Position numbers and translations under genes: made by a program
Notes under the pieces: model-generated
Told to the model about the DNA's origin: nothing
Databases searched by the model: none
Seen by the model: the letters and a program-made list of their open reading frames with translations, nothing else
Shown here: positions 49,906-59,030 of the stretch, piece after piece
Layout: each line of letters begins with the position of its first letter
How positions within the stretch are numbered: the first letter of the stretch is position 1
From: Paenisporosarcina sp. OV554
Lineage (GTDB): Bacteria > Bacillota > Bacilli > Bacillales_A > Planococcaceae
Length of the DNA: 64,000 nucleotides
NCBI RefSeq assembly: GCF_003058165.1
Contig: NZ_QBUC01000001.1
Location: 406,060 to 470,059, forward strand
Direction: 5' to 3'

Positions 49906-50217
49906 ATGATTAATTTGCAGTTAGATGAAAACTTACTAGAACAAATTTACAAGGAAAAAGTCGATGATTATTTGAAATCTGTAGAAAAAGAAAGTATGTT
50001 CATGACATTTAATGATCTTGTCAAATACTTGAACATGAGTAATGTTTCGATTCGAGAATATATTTTGTGGCGTAATGATTTTCCAAAGATTCGATTAGGT
50101 AGAAAATTTTTATTCCCGCGTAAAGAAGTTGCTAATTTTATGGAGAAGTATCTGGAAGAAGTCAGAGCAGTTGGGGGAGATATACATGCGATGAAACGTC
50201 ACAAGAATGGTCACTAA
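49906..50217 (+). CDS. Excisionase-like helix-turn-helix protein
   Basis: This is a 103-residue protein whose C-terminal half fits the MerR/excisionase (Xis, HTH_17-like) fold. A helix-turn-helix is seen in FNDLVKYLNMSNVSIREYI, followed by the wing IRLGRKFLFPRKEV. It is first in the rightward operon, with a strong TGGAGGAA before ATG 49906. It probably directs excision with Int or activates the rightward promoter (Str/Xis role in islands). Confidence 0.7.
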   Translation: MINLQLDENLLEQIYKEKVDDYLKSVEKESMFMTFNDLVKYLNMSNVSIREYILWRNDFPKIRLGRKFLFPRKEVANFMEKYLEEVRAVGGDIHAMKRHKNGH

Positions 50218-50374
50218 TTGCTTGAATGAAAAACACGGTAACATGAAAAAAAGCCACTAACCTTGTTGGGCAAGGAAAGCAGCAGATTGAAAAATATTCT
50301 TGATAAAAGTATATCAAAAAAAGTCGCAATATTCAATAATCAAATGATGTGTCAGTAAACATCACTACAAATTG

Positions 50375-50391
50375 ATGAGGATAGTCCTCAT
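50375..50391. repeat. Perfect 7-bp palindrome upstream of the primase gene
   Basis: ATGAGGA-TAG-TCCTCAT lies in the 270-base gap before the primase gene. It may be an operator or RNA hairpin. No T tract follows, so it is not a standard terminator. A short hairpin CCTTGTTGGGCAAGG also occurs at about 50263. Confidence 0.4.
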
Positions 50392-50493
50392 GTTATTGGA
50401 ATGGGTATTAAGAAAATGGAAATTCAATGAAGTTAATTATCTTAATATTCAATTTGTTTATTTATGAAAAAACATGATTGGAGAATGGTGAAA

Positions 50494-53007
50494 ATGGTAA
50501 TTAAAAATTTCAAAGAAATCTTGAAACCAAAGTTTGATTCTATCCCTAATGAATTGAAGAAAGCATCTCAATGGGTTTTATGGAAAGGTAAACAAAACAA
50601 CCATGAAGTCTGGGAAAAGGTTCCGTGTCAAACAAATGGAAAACTTGCAAGTTCAACAGACCCAAATACATGGGCGTCTTTCGCTGATATTCAAGCTGCT
50701 TACGAATACGCCCCTCACAAATACGGTGGAATTGGATTTGTTCTTACTAAAGATGATCCATATGCAGTAATGGACATAGACAGTGTGAATATGAAAACTC
50801 CACCACCCTACGCATTAGAATTATCGAATATAAGCTTTGCTGAACAATCGCCAAGTAAAACAGGTATTCATGTATGGGTAAAATTTAACCATGACAAAGA
50901 AAAATACATGAATAAAGTTGTTAATTCCAATATTGAAATATACGATACTGGAAGATTCATGACAGTTACAGGAGACGTTATTACTGATAAACCTATTGCG
51001 GAAGGCGAAAGTGTACAACTTGTAGTTGATAAATACTTTACACGTCTTTCTAAGAAATTGGCTTTAATGGAGACTAACGAACATCCATTGGTCCAGTTAG
51101 ACGATAAAAGTGTAATACAAAGGATGTTATCTTCAAAAAATGGAGAAAAAATTAAAGCATTGTTGAATGGAGATTGGAGCATTTACGTTAGCCATTCGGA
51201 GGCGGATTTTGCACTGTGTAGTCATTTAGCTTATTGGACAAGAAATAATATTGAACAAATTGATCGCCTTTTTAAATCTTCTGGCCTTTATAGGGTTGAA
51301 AAATGGTCGAGAGATGACTATCGTATGGAAACGATCCGTAAATCCCTATGTGAAACTCCTTATTCGGACTCAAGTGAACAATTGCTCATCGTAAACGGAA
51401 AACAAACTTTTATTCCCTTAGGTTATAAAGTTGATGGGGGAAATCTATACCAAACAAAGATAATAAAGGGCTTGGAAGTGTTACAACTAATCTGTCGTAC
51501 TGTTCCTATCCTAACAAAACGACTTGTAGATATCGAAACTTTCGAAGAAGGTTATGAATTGCGATGGAATGATAACCAAAAAGAACGAGTTGAAATTGTA
51601 TCTTCAAGGTCAATGGCTGAAACAAAGGAGATGCTCAATCTTCGAAACATAGGATTTCCCGTGACATCAAATAATTCTAGGAAAATCATTGAGTTTCTTG
51701 AGAAATTTCAAACCATAAACACCGTACCGATTGGAAAAAGTGTGGGTCGTATCGGGTTAATCAAAGGGGAAATAATTCACCCATTGTTGGAACAAAACTT
51801 TACGATTAACCCACAAAGTTCAGGAGAAAGGCAACTCCACCAAGCCTTTAAAGAGAAGGGGACGTTGCAAGATTGGAAGGAAAACATCCTAGATGTTATA
51901 AAACCTTTTCCAAAGGTCATGTTTATGACACTCTCTTCTTTTGCTAGTGTGCTATTACATGATTATGACGTACCAAGTTTCATTGTCGATTTAAGCGGAA
52001 ATACATCTCAAGGCAAAAGTACTGCATTGAAGGTGGCTTCAAGCGTGTGGGGGGTCCCATCGTTACATGGTTACATGCAAACCTTCAACGCCACACCGAT
52101 ATCGTTTGAAAGGAAATCAGTCTTCCTTAACTCATACCCATTTATCGTTGACGATTCCAAGTCAGGAGATTACCGAATATACGAAGATATCATTTATTCG
52201 TTCGCATCGGGTCGTGGGAGAGCGAGGGGTGCTCTTCAGGGATCTTGTTTAGAAGGGACTTGGCAACAAATTATGTTAACAAGCGGTGAAGCAAAACTTT
52301 CCAGCTATGTAATGAAAAATTCTGGTGGTGTAGAAGGCCGTATTGTTCATATTGAAGATGAACCTTTTCTTGGTGTTGAAAACAACTTTTTGACACGATT
52401 GCACAATGATAATCTTGGTAAGACTTATGGCGTTGTTGGTAAAGAGTTTGTTAGGAGGCTAAACAATCTTTCACCTGAAGAAAAGGACAAGCATAAAAAG
52501 CAATACAGGGACTTACGGGATAATTACATCAAACTTGCAGGAGAAAACCATGTATTACGTAGGCTCTCAAACTATTATGCAATAATCCATCATGCAGCAG
52601 AATTACTAAACGAATGGTTTGCGTTTGGTATTGATCCTAAACTCTGTATTGAGCTTTTTGCTGATGACAGTTTGAATAACGCTGGCACTAATAAACCATA
52701 TGAAATACTTGGGAATTTACTTGATGAATTGAGTTCACACTTGATTACGGTGGATAATGACCCACAAAAGCCTACGCCTTCACATATGAACGCTTTCATT
52801 AAAGATGGAACCTTATATTTGATGAGGAACTATTTGAAAGAAAGACTTGGTGCGGATATGATAACAATTCGACGTGAGTGGCAGAAGCAAGGGCTCACAT
52901 TGAAAGGGAAAGATAATGATACGACTAGCGTAAGACATCGCAGTAATACCATTCGGGCTGTGGGAGTGAATCCGGAAACGCTCACTTTATTGGGTATCTC
53001 TTTTTGA
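50494..53007 (+). CDS. PrimPol-DUF927 primase-helicase (island replication protein)
   Basis: This is an 837-residue two-part replication protein. Residues about 15-175 resemble the archaeo-eukaryotic PrimPol domain of NrS-1-type polymerases (ASQWVLWKG at the start, VMDIDSVN with metal-binding acidic residues, SPSKTGIHVWVKF). The region from about 340 to 700 is a DUF927 helicase-like ATPase with Walker A SGNTSQGKST and Walker B-like SYPFIVDDSK. ATG 50494 lies 10 bases after GGAG, and other in-frame starts (50464, 50485, 50488) are possible. Such proteins replicate SaPI-like islands and satellite plasmids from a nearby origin. An iteron-rich block follows directly. Confidence 0.86.
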   Translation: MVIKNFKEILKPKFDSIPNELKKASQWVLWKGKQNNHEVWEKVPCQTNGKLASSTDPNTWASFADIQAAYEYAPHKYGGIGFVLTKDDPYAVMDIDSVNMKTPPPYALELSNISFAEQSPSKTGIHVWVKFNHDKEKYMNKVVNSNIEIYDTGRFMTVTGDVITDKPIAEGESVQLVVDKYFTRLSKKLALMETNEHPLVQLDDKSVIQRMLSSKNGEKIKALLNGDWSIYVSHSEADFALCSHLAYWTRNNIEQIDRLFKSSGLYRVEKWSRDDYRMETIRKSLCETPYSDSSEQLLIVNGKQTFIPLGYKVDGGNLYQTKIIKGLEVLQLICRTVPILTKRLVDIETFEEGYELRWNDNQKERVEIVSSRSMAETKEMLNLRNIGFPVTSNNSRKIIEFLEKFQTINTVPIGKSVGRIGLIKGEIIHPLLEQNFTINPQSSGERQLHQAFKEKGTLQDWKENILDVIKPFPKVMFMTLSSFASVLLHDYDVPSFIVDLSGNTSQGKSTALKVASSVWGVPSLHGYMQTFNATPISFERKSVFLNSYPFIVDDSKSGDYRIYEDIIYSFASGRGRARGALQGSCLEGTWQQIMLTSGEAKLSSYVMKNSGGVEGRIVHIEDEPFLGVENNFLTRLHNDNLGKTYGVVGKEFVRRLNNLSPEEKDKHKKQYRDLRDNYIKLAGENHVLRRLSNYYAIIHHAAELLNEWFAFGIDPKLCIELFADDSLNNAGTNKPYEILGNLLDELSSHLITVDNDPQKPTPSHMNAFIKDGTLYLMRNYLKERLGADMITIRREWQKQGLTLKGKDNDTTSVRHRSNTIRAVGVNPETLTLLGISF

Positions 53008-53029
53008 ATCTAAACCACACTGACTTATT

Positions 53030-53320
53030 TAAAGAATTACAGAGTTACAGAGAATTACAGAATATAATTCATTTTTGTAACGACCCCAACCGAATAGTAT
53101 CAAGGGTTTAATGAGCTTGGTTACATTGTTACAATAAAATATAAAAAAATACTATTTATATAAAATTAATGTGGTGTTAAGAAGAAGTATTGTGTTATAG
53201 ATGTGTTTTTGTGAATGTAACGGTAATTATGTAACTTCTTTGGATTTCTCTTAGAGACACATATGATACAGCCGTTACATTTTTTCTGAAATACTTAAAA
53301 TAAAGTGCAACAGTTACGGA
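53030..53320. other. Candidate replication origin: GTTACA iterons flanking an AT-rich core
   Basis: The 346-base gene-free stretch after the primase gene contains the hexamer GTTACA, in either orientation, at 53044, 53076, 53120, 53128, 53216, 53230 and 53274. Near copies (ATTACAGA at 53036 and 53054, GTTAC at 53313) also occur. The hexamer would be expected roughly once per 2 kb on two strands. The copies flank an almost pure A/T segment at 53131-53170. Repeats on both sides of an AT-rich unwinding region is the known design of SaPI origins. Confidence 0.62.
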
Positions 53321-53353
53321 CGCTATTTATGTTTATGAAGGAGCGATAGGCAT

Positions 53354-53860
53354 ATGTCTAAGAAAAATAAATATGTATGGCACACCCCGAGCCAACTAGT
53401 AAAAAAGAAGATAGGTCGTAAACCCCTCTATACGTATTGGTTAACTGAAGAAGGTTTGGGACAAGTAAAGATGTTTGTTGGAGAAGGGTTAATTAACAAA
53501 GAAATTGCTCAGAAAATGGGTATTAACAATGCGACATTGTATGAATGGCAGAACCGCTTTCCCGATTTTGCCGATGCCATAAAGAAGGGGAAGAAGGTAA
53601 TTGATGATCAAGTAGAAAATTCATTATTAAAGCGGGCAATGGGACACCCATATGAAGAAGTAACCTTTGGGAAAAACCAGGACGGGGAAATGGTTGTGGT
53701 GAAAAAGGTGTTGAAGTCCCAAGCGCCTGACGTAACTGCCCAAATATTTTGGCTTAAGAATCGTCAACCAAAACTATGGAGAGACAAAGTTGAAATTCAA
53801 AACGAGCATAGTGGGACGATCCGTGTGGAGATGGGTGACATGGAGAAATGGAGTAATTAA
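53354..53860 (+). CDS. terS: Orphan terminase small subunit (TerS-like)
   Basis: This 168-residue protein matches the phage terminase small subunit pattern. It has an N-terminal helix-turn-helix (INKEIAQKMGINNATLYEWQ), a central FPDFADAIKKGKK segment and the typical APDVTAQIFWLKNRQPKLWRDK tail. It would bind pac sites and direct packaging. No large terminase, portal or capsid gene accompanies it. A lone TerS in an integrase-repressor-primase element is a hallmark of PICIs that redirect helper-phage packaging. ATG 53354 is preceded by GAAGGAGCG. Confidence 0.78.
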   Translation: MSKKNKYVWHTPSQLVKKKIGRKPLYTYWLTEEGLGQVKMFVGEGLINKEIAQKMGINNATLYEWQNRFPDFADAIKKGKKVIDDQVENSLLKRAMGHPYEEVTFGKNQDGEMVVVKKVLKSQAPDVTAQIFWLKNRQPKLWRDKVEIQNEHSGTIRVEMGDMEKWSN

Positions 53861-53948
53861 CCTTGCCAAGATACGTTCTTAAGTAAAGCGTATTTAGAAA
53901 ATGCACACAAACTGTCCTTAAAATCCGTTTCTCGCACCAATAGGGACA

Positions 53949-54071
53949 ATGGATCAAGCTGAATTGGCCGATTTACAACTACCATTAAAATTCGTTGCTC
54001 AGATTGAACACTCGATGTTATATCAGGAGTTTAAAAAAGATTCGTGCAGCCGTGACTTCGAGAATGGTTAA
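53949..54071 (+). CDS. Possible 40-residue ORF between terS and the winged-helix gene
   Basis: A short frame starts at ATG 53949 after TAGGGA and ends at TAA 54069-54071, with residues MDQAELADLQLPLKFVAQIE at its N-terminus. A separate frame upstream from about 53862 also stays open for some 30 codons. The whole 53861-54125 gap may be a decayed phage-derived gene; nothing was recognised. Confidence 0.25.
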   Translation: MDQAELADLQLPLKFVAQIEHSMLYQEFKKDSCSRDFENG

Positions 54072-54125
54072 AATTTATAGCCAAAAGAAAAAGAGCAAAA
54101 AGCTCAAAAAATAGGGGGAATTACT

Positions 54126-54608
54126 ATGTACAAAGTAGTATCCTACATCAACAATGATGGGGAAACCGTTTATGAGCACAATATCCAATGCAAAGGACGC
54201 GTTCAAGATGACGAACGTTATCAAGAAGGTAATATGATAATTAGTTGGGACATTGATTTCCCATACGGTATGACGCCTATAGAGTTAGGTTACGCTTCAA
54301 TACTTGCACGTCATCTGTTAGCGCTTACGAATGTGATAGGTAGAACGACAAAGAAAGGGGAGAAGGCACTAACTAAGAAGGAGATAGGTTTTGTGTTAGG
54401 GCTGACAAATCCCGACCGTTTTTTAAAGAAGATGATCGAGCTTGATGCCATAGCGAAGATCACTCGTTATATGGGGGAAGGGAAGAAGGAAATACAGTAC
54501 GTCATGAACCCCATGTACTTCCTTAAAGGTAGAACCATCACCGACGAACTGTATTGGCTATTCAATGAATCAATGGATGAAGAGGGCGGCGACGCATCGA
54601 AGGAATGA
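54126..54608 (+). CDS. Winged-helix protein, RepL/replication-like
   Basis: This 160-residue protein contains ISWDIDFPYG, then a winged-helix core with ALTKKEIGFVLGL and DRFLKKMIELDAI, then YVMNPMYFLKG. That order is reminiscent of RepL-type plasmid replication proteins and phage winged-helix regulators. It follows terS in the rightward operon after AATAGGGGGAA, and a strong terminator lies downstream. A role in island replication or late gene control is possible but unproven. Confidence 0.5.
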   Translation: MYKVVSYINNDGETVYEHNIQCKGRVQDDERYQEGNMIISWDIDFPYGMTPIELGYASILARHLLALTNVIGRTTKKGEKALTKKEIGFVLGLTNPDRFLKKMIELDAIAKITRYMGEGKKEIQYVMNPMYFLKGRTITDELYWLFNESMDEEGGDASKE

Positions 54609-54716
54609 ACAAAGAAGTACTAGAGCATTTATATAGCTAAACGAATGACAACTTATGTAAATCTCTGCAAAAAAGTATTACAACCGAATTGCTATTTCCA
54701 GACCTATACAAATAAT

Positions 54717-54752
54717 TAAAACACCGTCCAGAATGAATGGACGGTGTTTTTG
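54717..54752 (+). terminator. Strong terminator closing the island's rightward operon
   Basis: AAAACACCGTCCA (54718-54730) pairs with TGGACGGTGTTTTT across a seven-base loop. It separates the replication/packaging operon from the large cargo gene. Confidence 0.93.
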
Positions 54753-54844
54753 ATTTCCTTTGATAAAACGGGAGACCTTGCAAATAGTGTCTAATTAAAT
54801 TTTCAAATAAGTTTAAAGAATCTAAATATATTTTCGGGAAATAT

Positions 54845-54873
54845 TTGACATGTGTAGCGTTACACAATACACT
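54845..54873 (+). promoter_or_regulatory. Promoter of the HigA-fusion gene with embedded palindromic operator
   Basis: TTGACA (54845-54850) is followed after exactly 17 bases by TACACT (54868-54873). The spacer holds a perfect palindrome, TGTGTA-GCGT-TACACA (54851-54866). An operator of this shape between -35 and -10 is typical of antitoxin-type autorepression, and the gene's own N-terminus is a HigA-type DNA-binding domain. Confidence 0.75.
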
Positions 54874-54917
54874 CGATGTAATGAATACTACACTACTTAT
54901 TGGAAGAAGGCGGTATT

Positions 54918-57900
54918 ATGAAATCATTTGAAAAACAAACTCATCCCGGTACCTATGTTCGCCAGAATATTATTCCCTCAAATGTGACCGTGAAAGCTGC
55001 GGCTGAGCGACTTGGTATTGGCAGACCCGCCCTGTCAAACTTTCTTAACGGAAAATCTTCTTTATCCCTTGAAATGGCGACAAGATTAGAGAAAGCGTTC
55101 GGAGCTGATAAAAAGCAGTTGCTCGATATGCAGGCAGTTTATAATCAGCGGGTGGGGCTGACCGGAAACAAAGAAATTACGGTTCGAGCTTTCGTTCCGA
55201 ATTTCCTAACCATTAAGGCAAGGCAGATAGAGGAATGGGCTAATAGTCAGATTGAGTCCCGTAGCCTCCTTCCGGTATTTCTCCGAAGGCTGGTGCACTC
55301 GACCGGCAACGAGCTCCGTCAGGTCGACTTCCCAGGATATGACAATGGGCAACGGAAGGGCTCCGATGGATTCGTAAGAGCTGGAGCCGCTACGCCTTGG
55401 ATCCCTGAGGGTGAATCTTATTGGGAGTTCGGTACTGACCAAAGGGTAAGCGGTAAAGCTGAAGGGGATTATAATGCACGTTTGACTACTGTTGACCCTT
55501 CTGTGAGGGCAAACAGTACTTTTGTTTTTGTTACACCTCGCAATTGGACAGGCAAAAAAACTTGGGAGACACTAAAAAATGAGGCGAGAGACTGGAAGGC
55601 AGTTAGAGTTTTTGACGCAGACGATCTCGAACAGTGGCTGGAGCAGTCGATACCAACGCAAATTTGGTTCGCAGAACAGCTCAACTTACCCATAAGTGGC
55701 TATGAGACACTTGAGATGGAATGGAGCCGCTGGGCAAATGCTAGTGAACCTCCTCTTACGCCTGCTATTTTTGTTGATTCAATTGCTGCGAGCAGGAAAT
55801 CGTTTAAAGCTTGGATTAACGAGCCAAGTAGCAGGCCTTTTTTCGTCGCTGCAGACTCAAGAGGCGAAGCTCTTGCCTTTCTGTCTTGCTTGTTCGAAGA
55901 GGAGGAATTTGGTCATTTAAAAGACCTGGCAGCAGTTTTCACCTCGCCTGAGACACTACGGACGCTTGTTGCGTCCCAAGTACCTTTTATTCCAATTGTC
56001 CATTCCGAAGATACCGAGCGTGAACTTTTAGATGCCCATCGTCGACTTCATTGCATCATTTTCCGTCCCCGTAACGCGGTTGATGTGGAAACCGATGTCA
56101 AGCTAGATCAACTAAGCTATGGCTCCTTTAAGAATGCACTCATTTCCATGGGAATTGAAGAAGGTGACGTAGATAGGCTTGCAAGGGAATCGGGACAGTC
56201 ACCGACGATACTTCGTCGTCGTCTCTCTCAAAATGCTGCTATTAGGAAGCCGGTATGGGCCGGAGATGATAACACAGCAAAAACCCTAATACCAACAACA
56301 CTAATTGGCGCTTGGCAATCCGAGTCAGAAGCTGATCGCGAGATTATTTCTAAAGTGGCAAATCGTAATTATGAGGCAGTCGAAGACGAGGTAGCACGTT
56401 TTCTAAGATTTGATGACAGCCCAGTATGGTCTGTTGGACATTTTAGAGGTGTAGTATCAAAAATAGACGCGCTTTTCGCGATTGAGAGGTTAGTTACATC
56501 AAACGACTTAGAACAGTTCTTCGCAGCAGCTGAATACGTTCTTTCAGAATCAGATCCGGCGCTTGAACTGCCGGAAAAGGATAGATGGGCAGCAGCTCTT
56601 TACGATAAGACACGCAATCACTCTAATGCATTACGCACAGGTATCTGCGAGACACTCGTCATTTTATCGGTCCACGGAAATAACCTGTTTCAAAGTCGCC
56701 TCGGTGATGACGTTGAAAGTCGAGTCGCAGTACTAATTCGCAAGCTTTTAACACCGTTGACTCTAGAAAAATTGCTTTCTCACGACCGTGACCTTCCAAG
56801 ATACGCTGAAGCTGCTCCAAATGAATTTTTAAAGATTATAAAAGATGATCTGCGAAGCGAGGCTCCGGTGGTCTTAGGTCTTCTCAAACCAGTTGATAAT
56901 AGCTTGTTTGGGGTATCACCATCACGAACTGGACTTCTTTGGGGGCTGGAGTGTCTGGCCTGGAAACCACAAAATCTTCCGCGTGTAGCATTGATCCTGG
57001 CTCGACTTTCTCTGCCGAAAATCGACGACAATTGGGGAAATAAACCAGATGCTAGCCTTAAGGCTATCTTCAGGTCTTGGATGCCACAAACGGCAGCCTC
57101 AATGGAACAGAGATATTTGGTATTGAAAAAGCTCACTAAGCATTTTTCAGATATCAGCTGGGAGATCTCCATTGATCAAATTAAACCCGGCTCCCGAATT
57201 GGTCACTACAGTTACAGACCCAACTGGCGCAGTGATGCATCAGGGTTTGGACAGGTTGTCACGAACAAGGAGTTTTATGAATTCAACAAAAGAGTTTTAG
57301 ATTTACTCATCACTTGGCCAAATCACGACGAAAAAACGCTTGGAGATTTAGTCGAAGCTTTACAAGGTATGCCTGAGGAAGGTCAAACCAAGGTCTGGGA
57401 TTTGATTGATGAATGGTCTGATAATGCTGATGAGGCTTCAAAGGCAGTGCTTCGCGAACGCATCCGGCAGTTTGCCTTTACCCGTCGAAGTCGTCACCGG
57501 AAGCTCAAGGAAGCAACCTCTGATCGTGCTCGCGCTGCCTATGATAGCCTTAGGGTTCAAAATCCAGTCATCAGTCACGGGTGGCTGTTCGTTGATCAAT
57601 GGGTTCAGGAATCGTCTGACGAGATTGAAGATGAGGCTTTCGACTATCAAAAACGTGAGGAGAGAATCGACAGTTTACGTCTTGAAGCGATGTTCGAAAT
57701 ATTGAGAGAGCGCGGTTTCGAAGGAGTAAAAGAATTGATGGCCAGAAGTGGTGCCCCGGGAGTCATCGGTCGCTTTGTGACATTTTGTGTTACTGAAATT
57801 AAGCAGAGAATAGATTTTATCCGTCAATGTCTATCTATTGATGGAGACCTCAAAAGCAAGTCAGAGTGGTGCTTACAAGGCTTTCTTTATGCAATAGAGG

Positions 57901-58985
57901 ATAATTTACGTACCGAGGTGTTGAAGGCTGCAGCCAATGAGTTGAATGACGAAGAGCAAAAGCGCTTATTTTTATGCGCGCCGTTCAAGGAATCCACTTG
58001 GCGTCTTTTAGATGGATATAACGAGAATATCCGTAAATTTTACTGGAAGAAGGTATTGCCATCTTGGGGTTCTTATACTCCATCTGAGCTCACCGAATTG
58101 GTTGACTGTCTCTTGGAGGCTTTGAGACCCCACGCGGCTTTCTATGCCGTCCAAAGGAATTTTAAGGCTCTCGAGACGTCCCGTCTTAAGCGGCTTTTAT
58201 ACGACATGGCAACTGTTAAAGCCGAACCAGTAAGCTATTTCAAGCTTGAAAAGTACCACATTTCAGAAGCAATAGAGGAGCTTAATAGTCGCTCTGGAGT
58301 CACTAGAGACGAGCTAGCCCAACTTGAATTTCTTTTCATTGAAGCGTTAAACGAAAGCAAACATGGAATCCCGAATCTTGAAGCTCAGATTGGAGAATCT
58401 CCATCTTTATTTGTCCAAGCAGTTACACTTGGATACAACCGACGTGACGAAGGAAAAGATCCATTAGAGTGGAAGGTTGGGAATCATGAACAACGTGTGG
58501 CAGTTTCATCAGCTGCCCGTCTTCTGTTAGAACGTATATCGAATATTCCCGGTACAGATATTAATGGGATAATTGACACAGTTGCGCTTGCTGAGTGGCT
58601 TTCAGAAGTACGGCGGTTGTGTCACGAATATGGTCGTGCAGAAATTGGTGATCGGTGCTTAGGGAAACTACTAGCTAAGGCACCTACTGGTGAAAATGGT
58701 ATGTGGCCCTGTCAACAGATCTGCGAAGCAATGGAGGAAATATCATCATCAGAAATTGCAAGAGGATTCTCAATAGAAGTTCATAATTCTCGTGATGCTC
58801 AGTGGCGAATCGCAGGAGGAGAACAGGAGCGTGAGCTCGCAGTAAAATACCATACTTGGGCTGAGCAATTGTACTTTGACTATCCTTATGTTGGGGCAAT
58901 CCTCGAGGATATCGCTGAGTCTTATAATAGAGAAGCTAAATGGCATGATTCTGAAGCAAATATTGCGAAGAGATTATGGGATTGA
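54918..58985 (+). CDS. Giant HigA-HTH / nuclease-like / STAND-like fusion protein (candidate defence effector)
   Basis: This is a 1355-residue cytoplasmic protein with no close named family known to me. Residues 1-78 are a HigA/VapI-type XRE domain (HPGTYVRQNII, RLGIGRPALSNFLNGK). Residues about 95-255 look like a restriction-endonuclease-like domain: acidic D150 in KGSDGFV, E170 in SYWEFGTD, K180, then FVFVTPRNW and a WL-rich end. Residues about 282-475 resemble a STAND ATPase with a degraded P-loop (VAADSRGEALAFL) and the closing SGQSPTILRRRL. The remaining 880 residues are mostly helical, probably repeats. ATG 54918 follows AAGGCGG; the upstream TTG 54900 is weaker. GC is visibly higher than neighbouring genes, pointing to separate transfer. 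No separate toxin gene is adjacent. All functional assignments beyond the HTH are inference. Confidence 0.7.
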   Translation: MKSFEKQTHPGTYVRQNIIPSNVTVKAAAERLGIGRPALSNFLNGKSSLSLEMATRLEKAFGADKKQLLDMQAVYNQRVGLTGNKEITVRAFVPNFLTIKARQIEEWANSQIESRSLLPVFLRRLVHSTGNELRQVDFPGYDNGQRKGSDGFVRAGAATPWIPEGESYWEFGTDQRVSGKAEGDYNARLTTVDPSVRANSTFVFVTPRNWTGKKTWETLKNEARDWKAVRVFDADDLEQWLEQSIPTQIWFAEQLNLPISGYETLEMEWSRWANASEPPLTPAIFVDSIAASRKSFKAWINEPSSRPFFVAADSRGEALAFLSCLFEEEEFGHLKDLAAVFTSPETLRTLVASQVPFIPIVHSEDTERELLDAHRRLHCIIFRPRNAVDVETDVKLDQLSYGSFKNALISMGIEEGDVDRLARESGQSPTILRRRLSQNAAIRKPVWAGDDNTAKTLIPTTLIGAWQSESEADREIISKVANRNYEAVEDEVARFLRFDDSPVWSVGHFRGVVSKIDALFAIERLVTSNDLEQFFAAAEYVLSESDPALELPEKDRWAAALYDKTRNHSNALRTGICETLVILSVHGNNLFQSRLGDDVESRVAVLIRKLLTPLTLEKLLSHDRDLPRYAEAAPNEFLKIIKDDLRSEAPVVLGLLKPVDNSLFGVSPSRTGLLWGLECLAWKPQNLPRVALILARLSLPKIDDNWGNKPDASLKAIFRSWMPQTAASMEQRYLVLKKLTKHFSDISWEISIDQIKPGSRIGHYSYRPNWRSDASGFGQVVTNKEFYEFNKRVLDLLITWPNHDEKTLGDLVEALQGMPEEGQTKVWDLIDEWSDNADEASKAVLRERIRQFAFTRRSRHRKLKEATSDRARAAYDSLRVQNPVISHGWLFVDQWVQESSDEIEDEAFDYQKREERIDSLRLEAMFEILRERGFEGVKELMARSGAPGVIGRFVTFCVTEIKQRIDFIRQCLSIDGDLKSKSEWCLQGFLYAIEDNLRTEVLKAAANELNDEEQKRLFLCAPFKESTWRLLDGYNENIRKFYWKKVLPSWGSYTPSELTELVDCLLEALRPHAAFYAVQRNFKALETSRLKRLLYDMATVKAEPVSYFKLEKYHISEAIEELNSRSGVTRDELAQLEFLFIEALNESKHGIPNLEAQIGESPSLFVQAVTLGYNRRDEGKDPLEWKVGNHEQRVAVSSAARLLLERISNIPGTDINGIIDTVALAEWLSEVRRLCHEYGRAEIGDRCLGKLLAKAPTGENGMWPCQQICEAMEEISSSEIARGFSIEVHNSRDAQWRIAGGEQERELAVKYHTWAEQLYFDYPYVGAILEDIAESYNREAKWHDSEANIAKRLWD

Positions 58986-59030
58986 ATAAAGTTATCGTTA
59001 TCATGAGAAGGTAAGTAGATTGAGAAATGG

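Noticed and set aside
54918..55151. Free-standing HigA antitoxin with a HigB toxin gene beside it
   Set aside because: The HTH domain is continuous in frame with the rest of the 1355-residue protein and no HigB-like small gene is adjacent.
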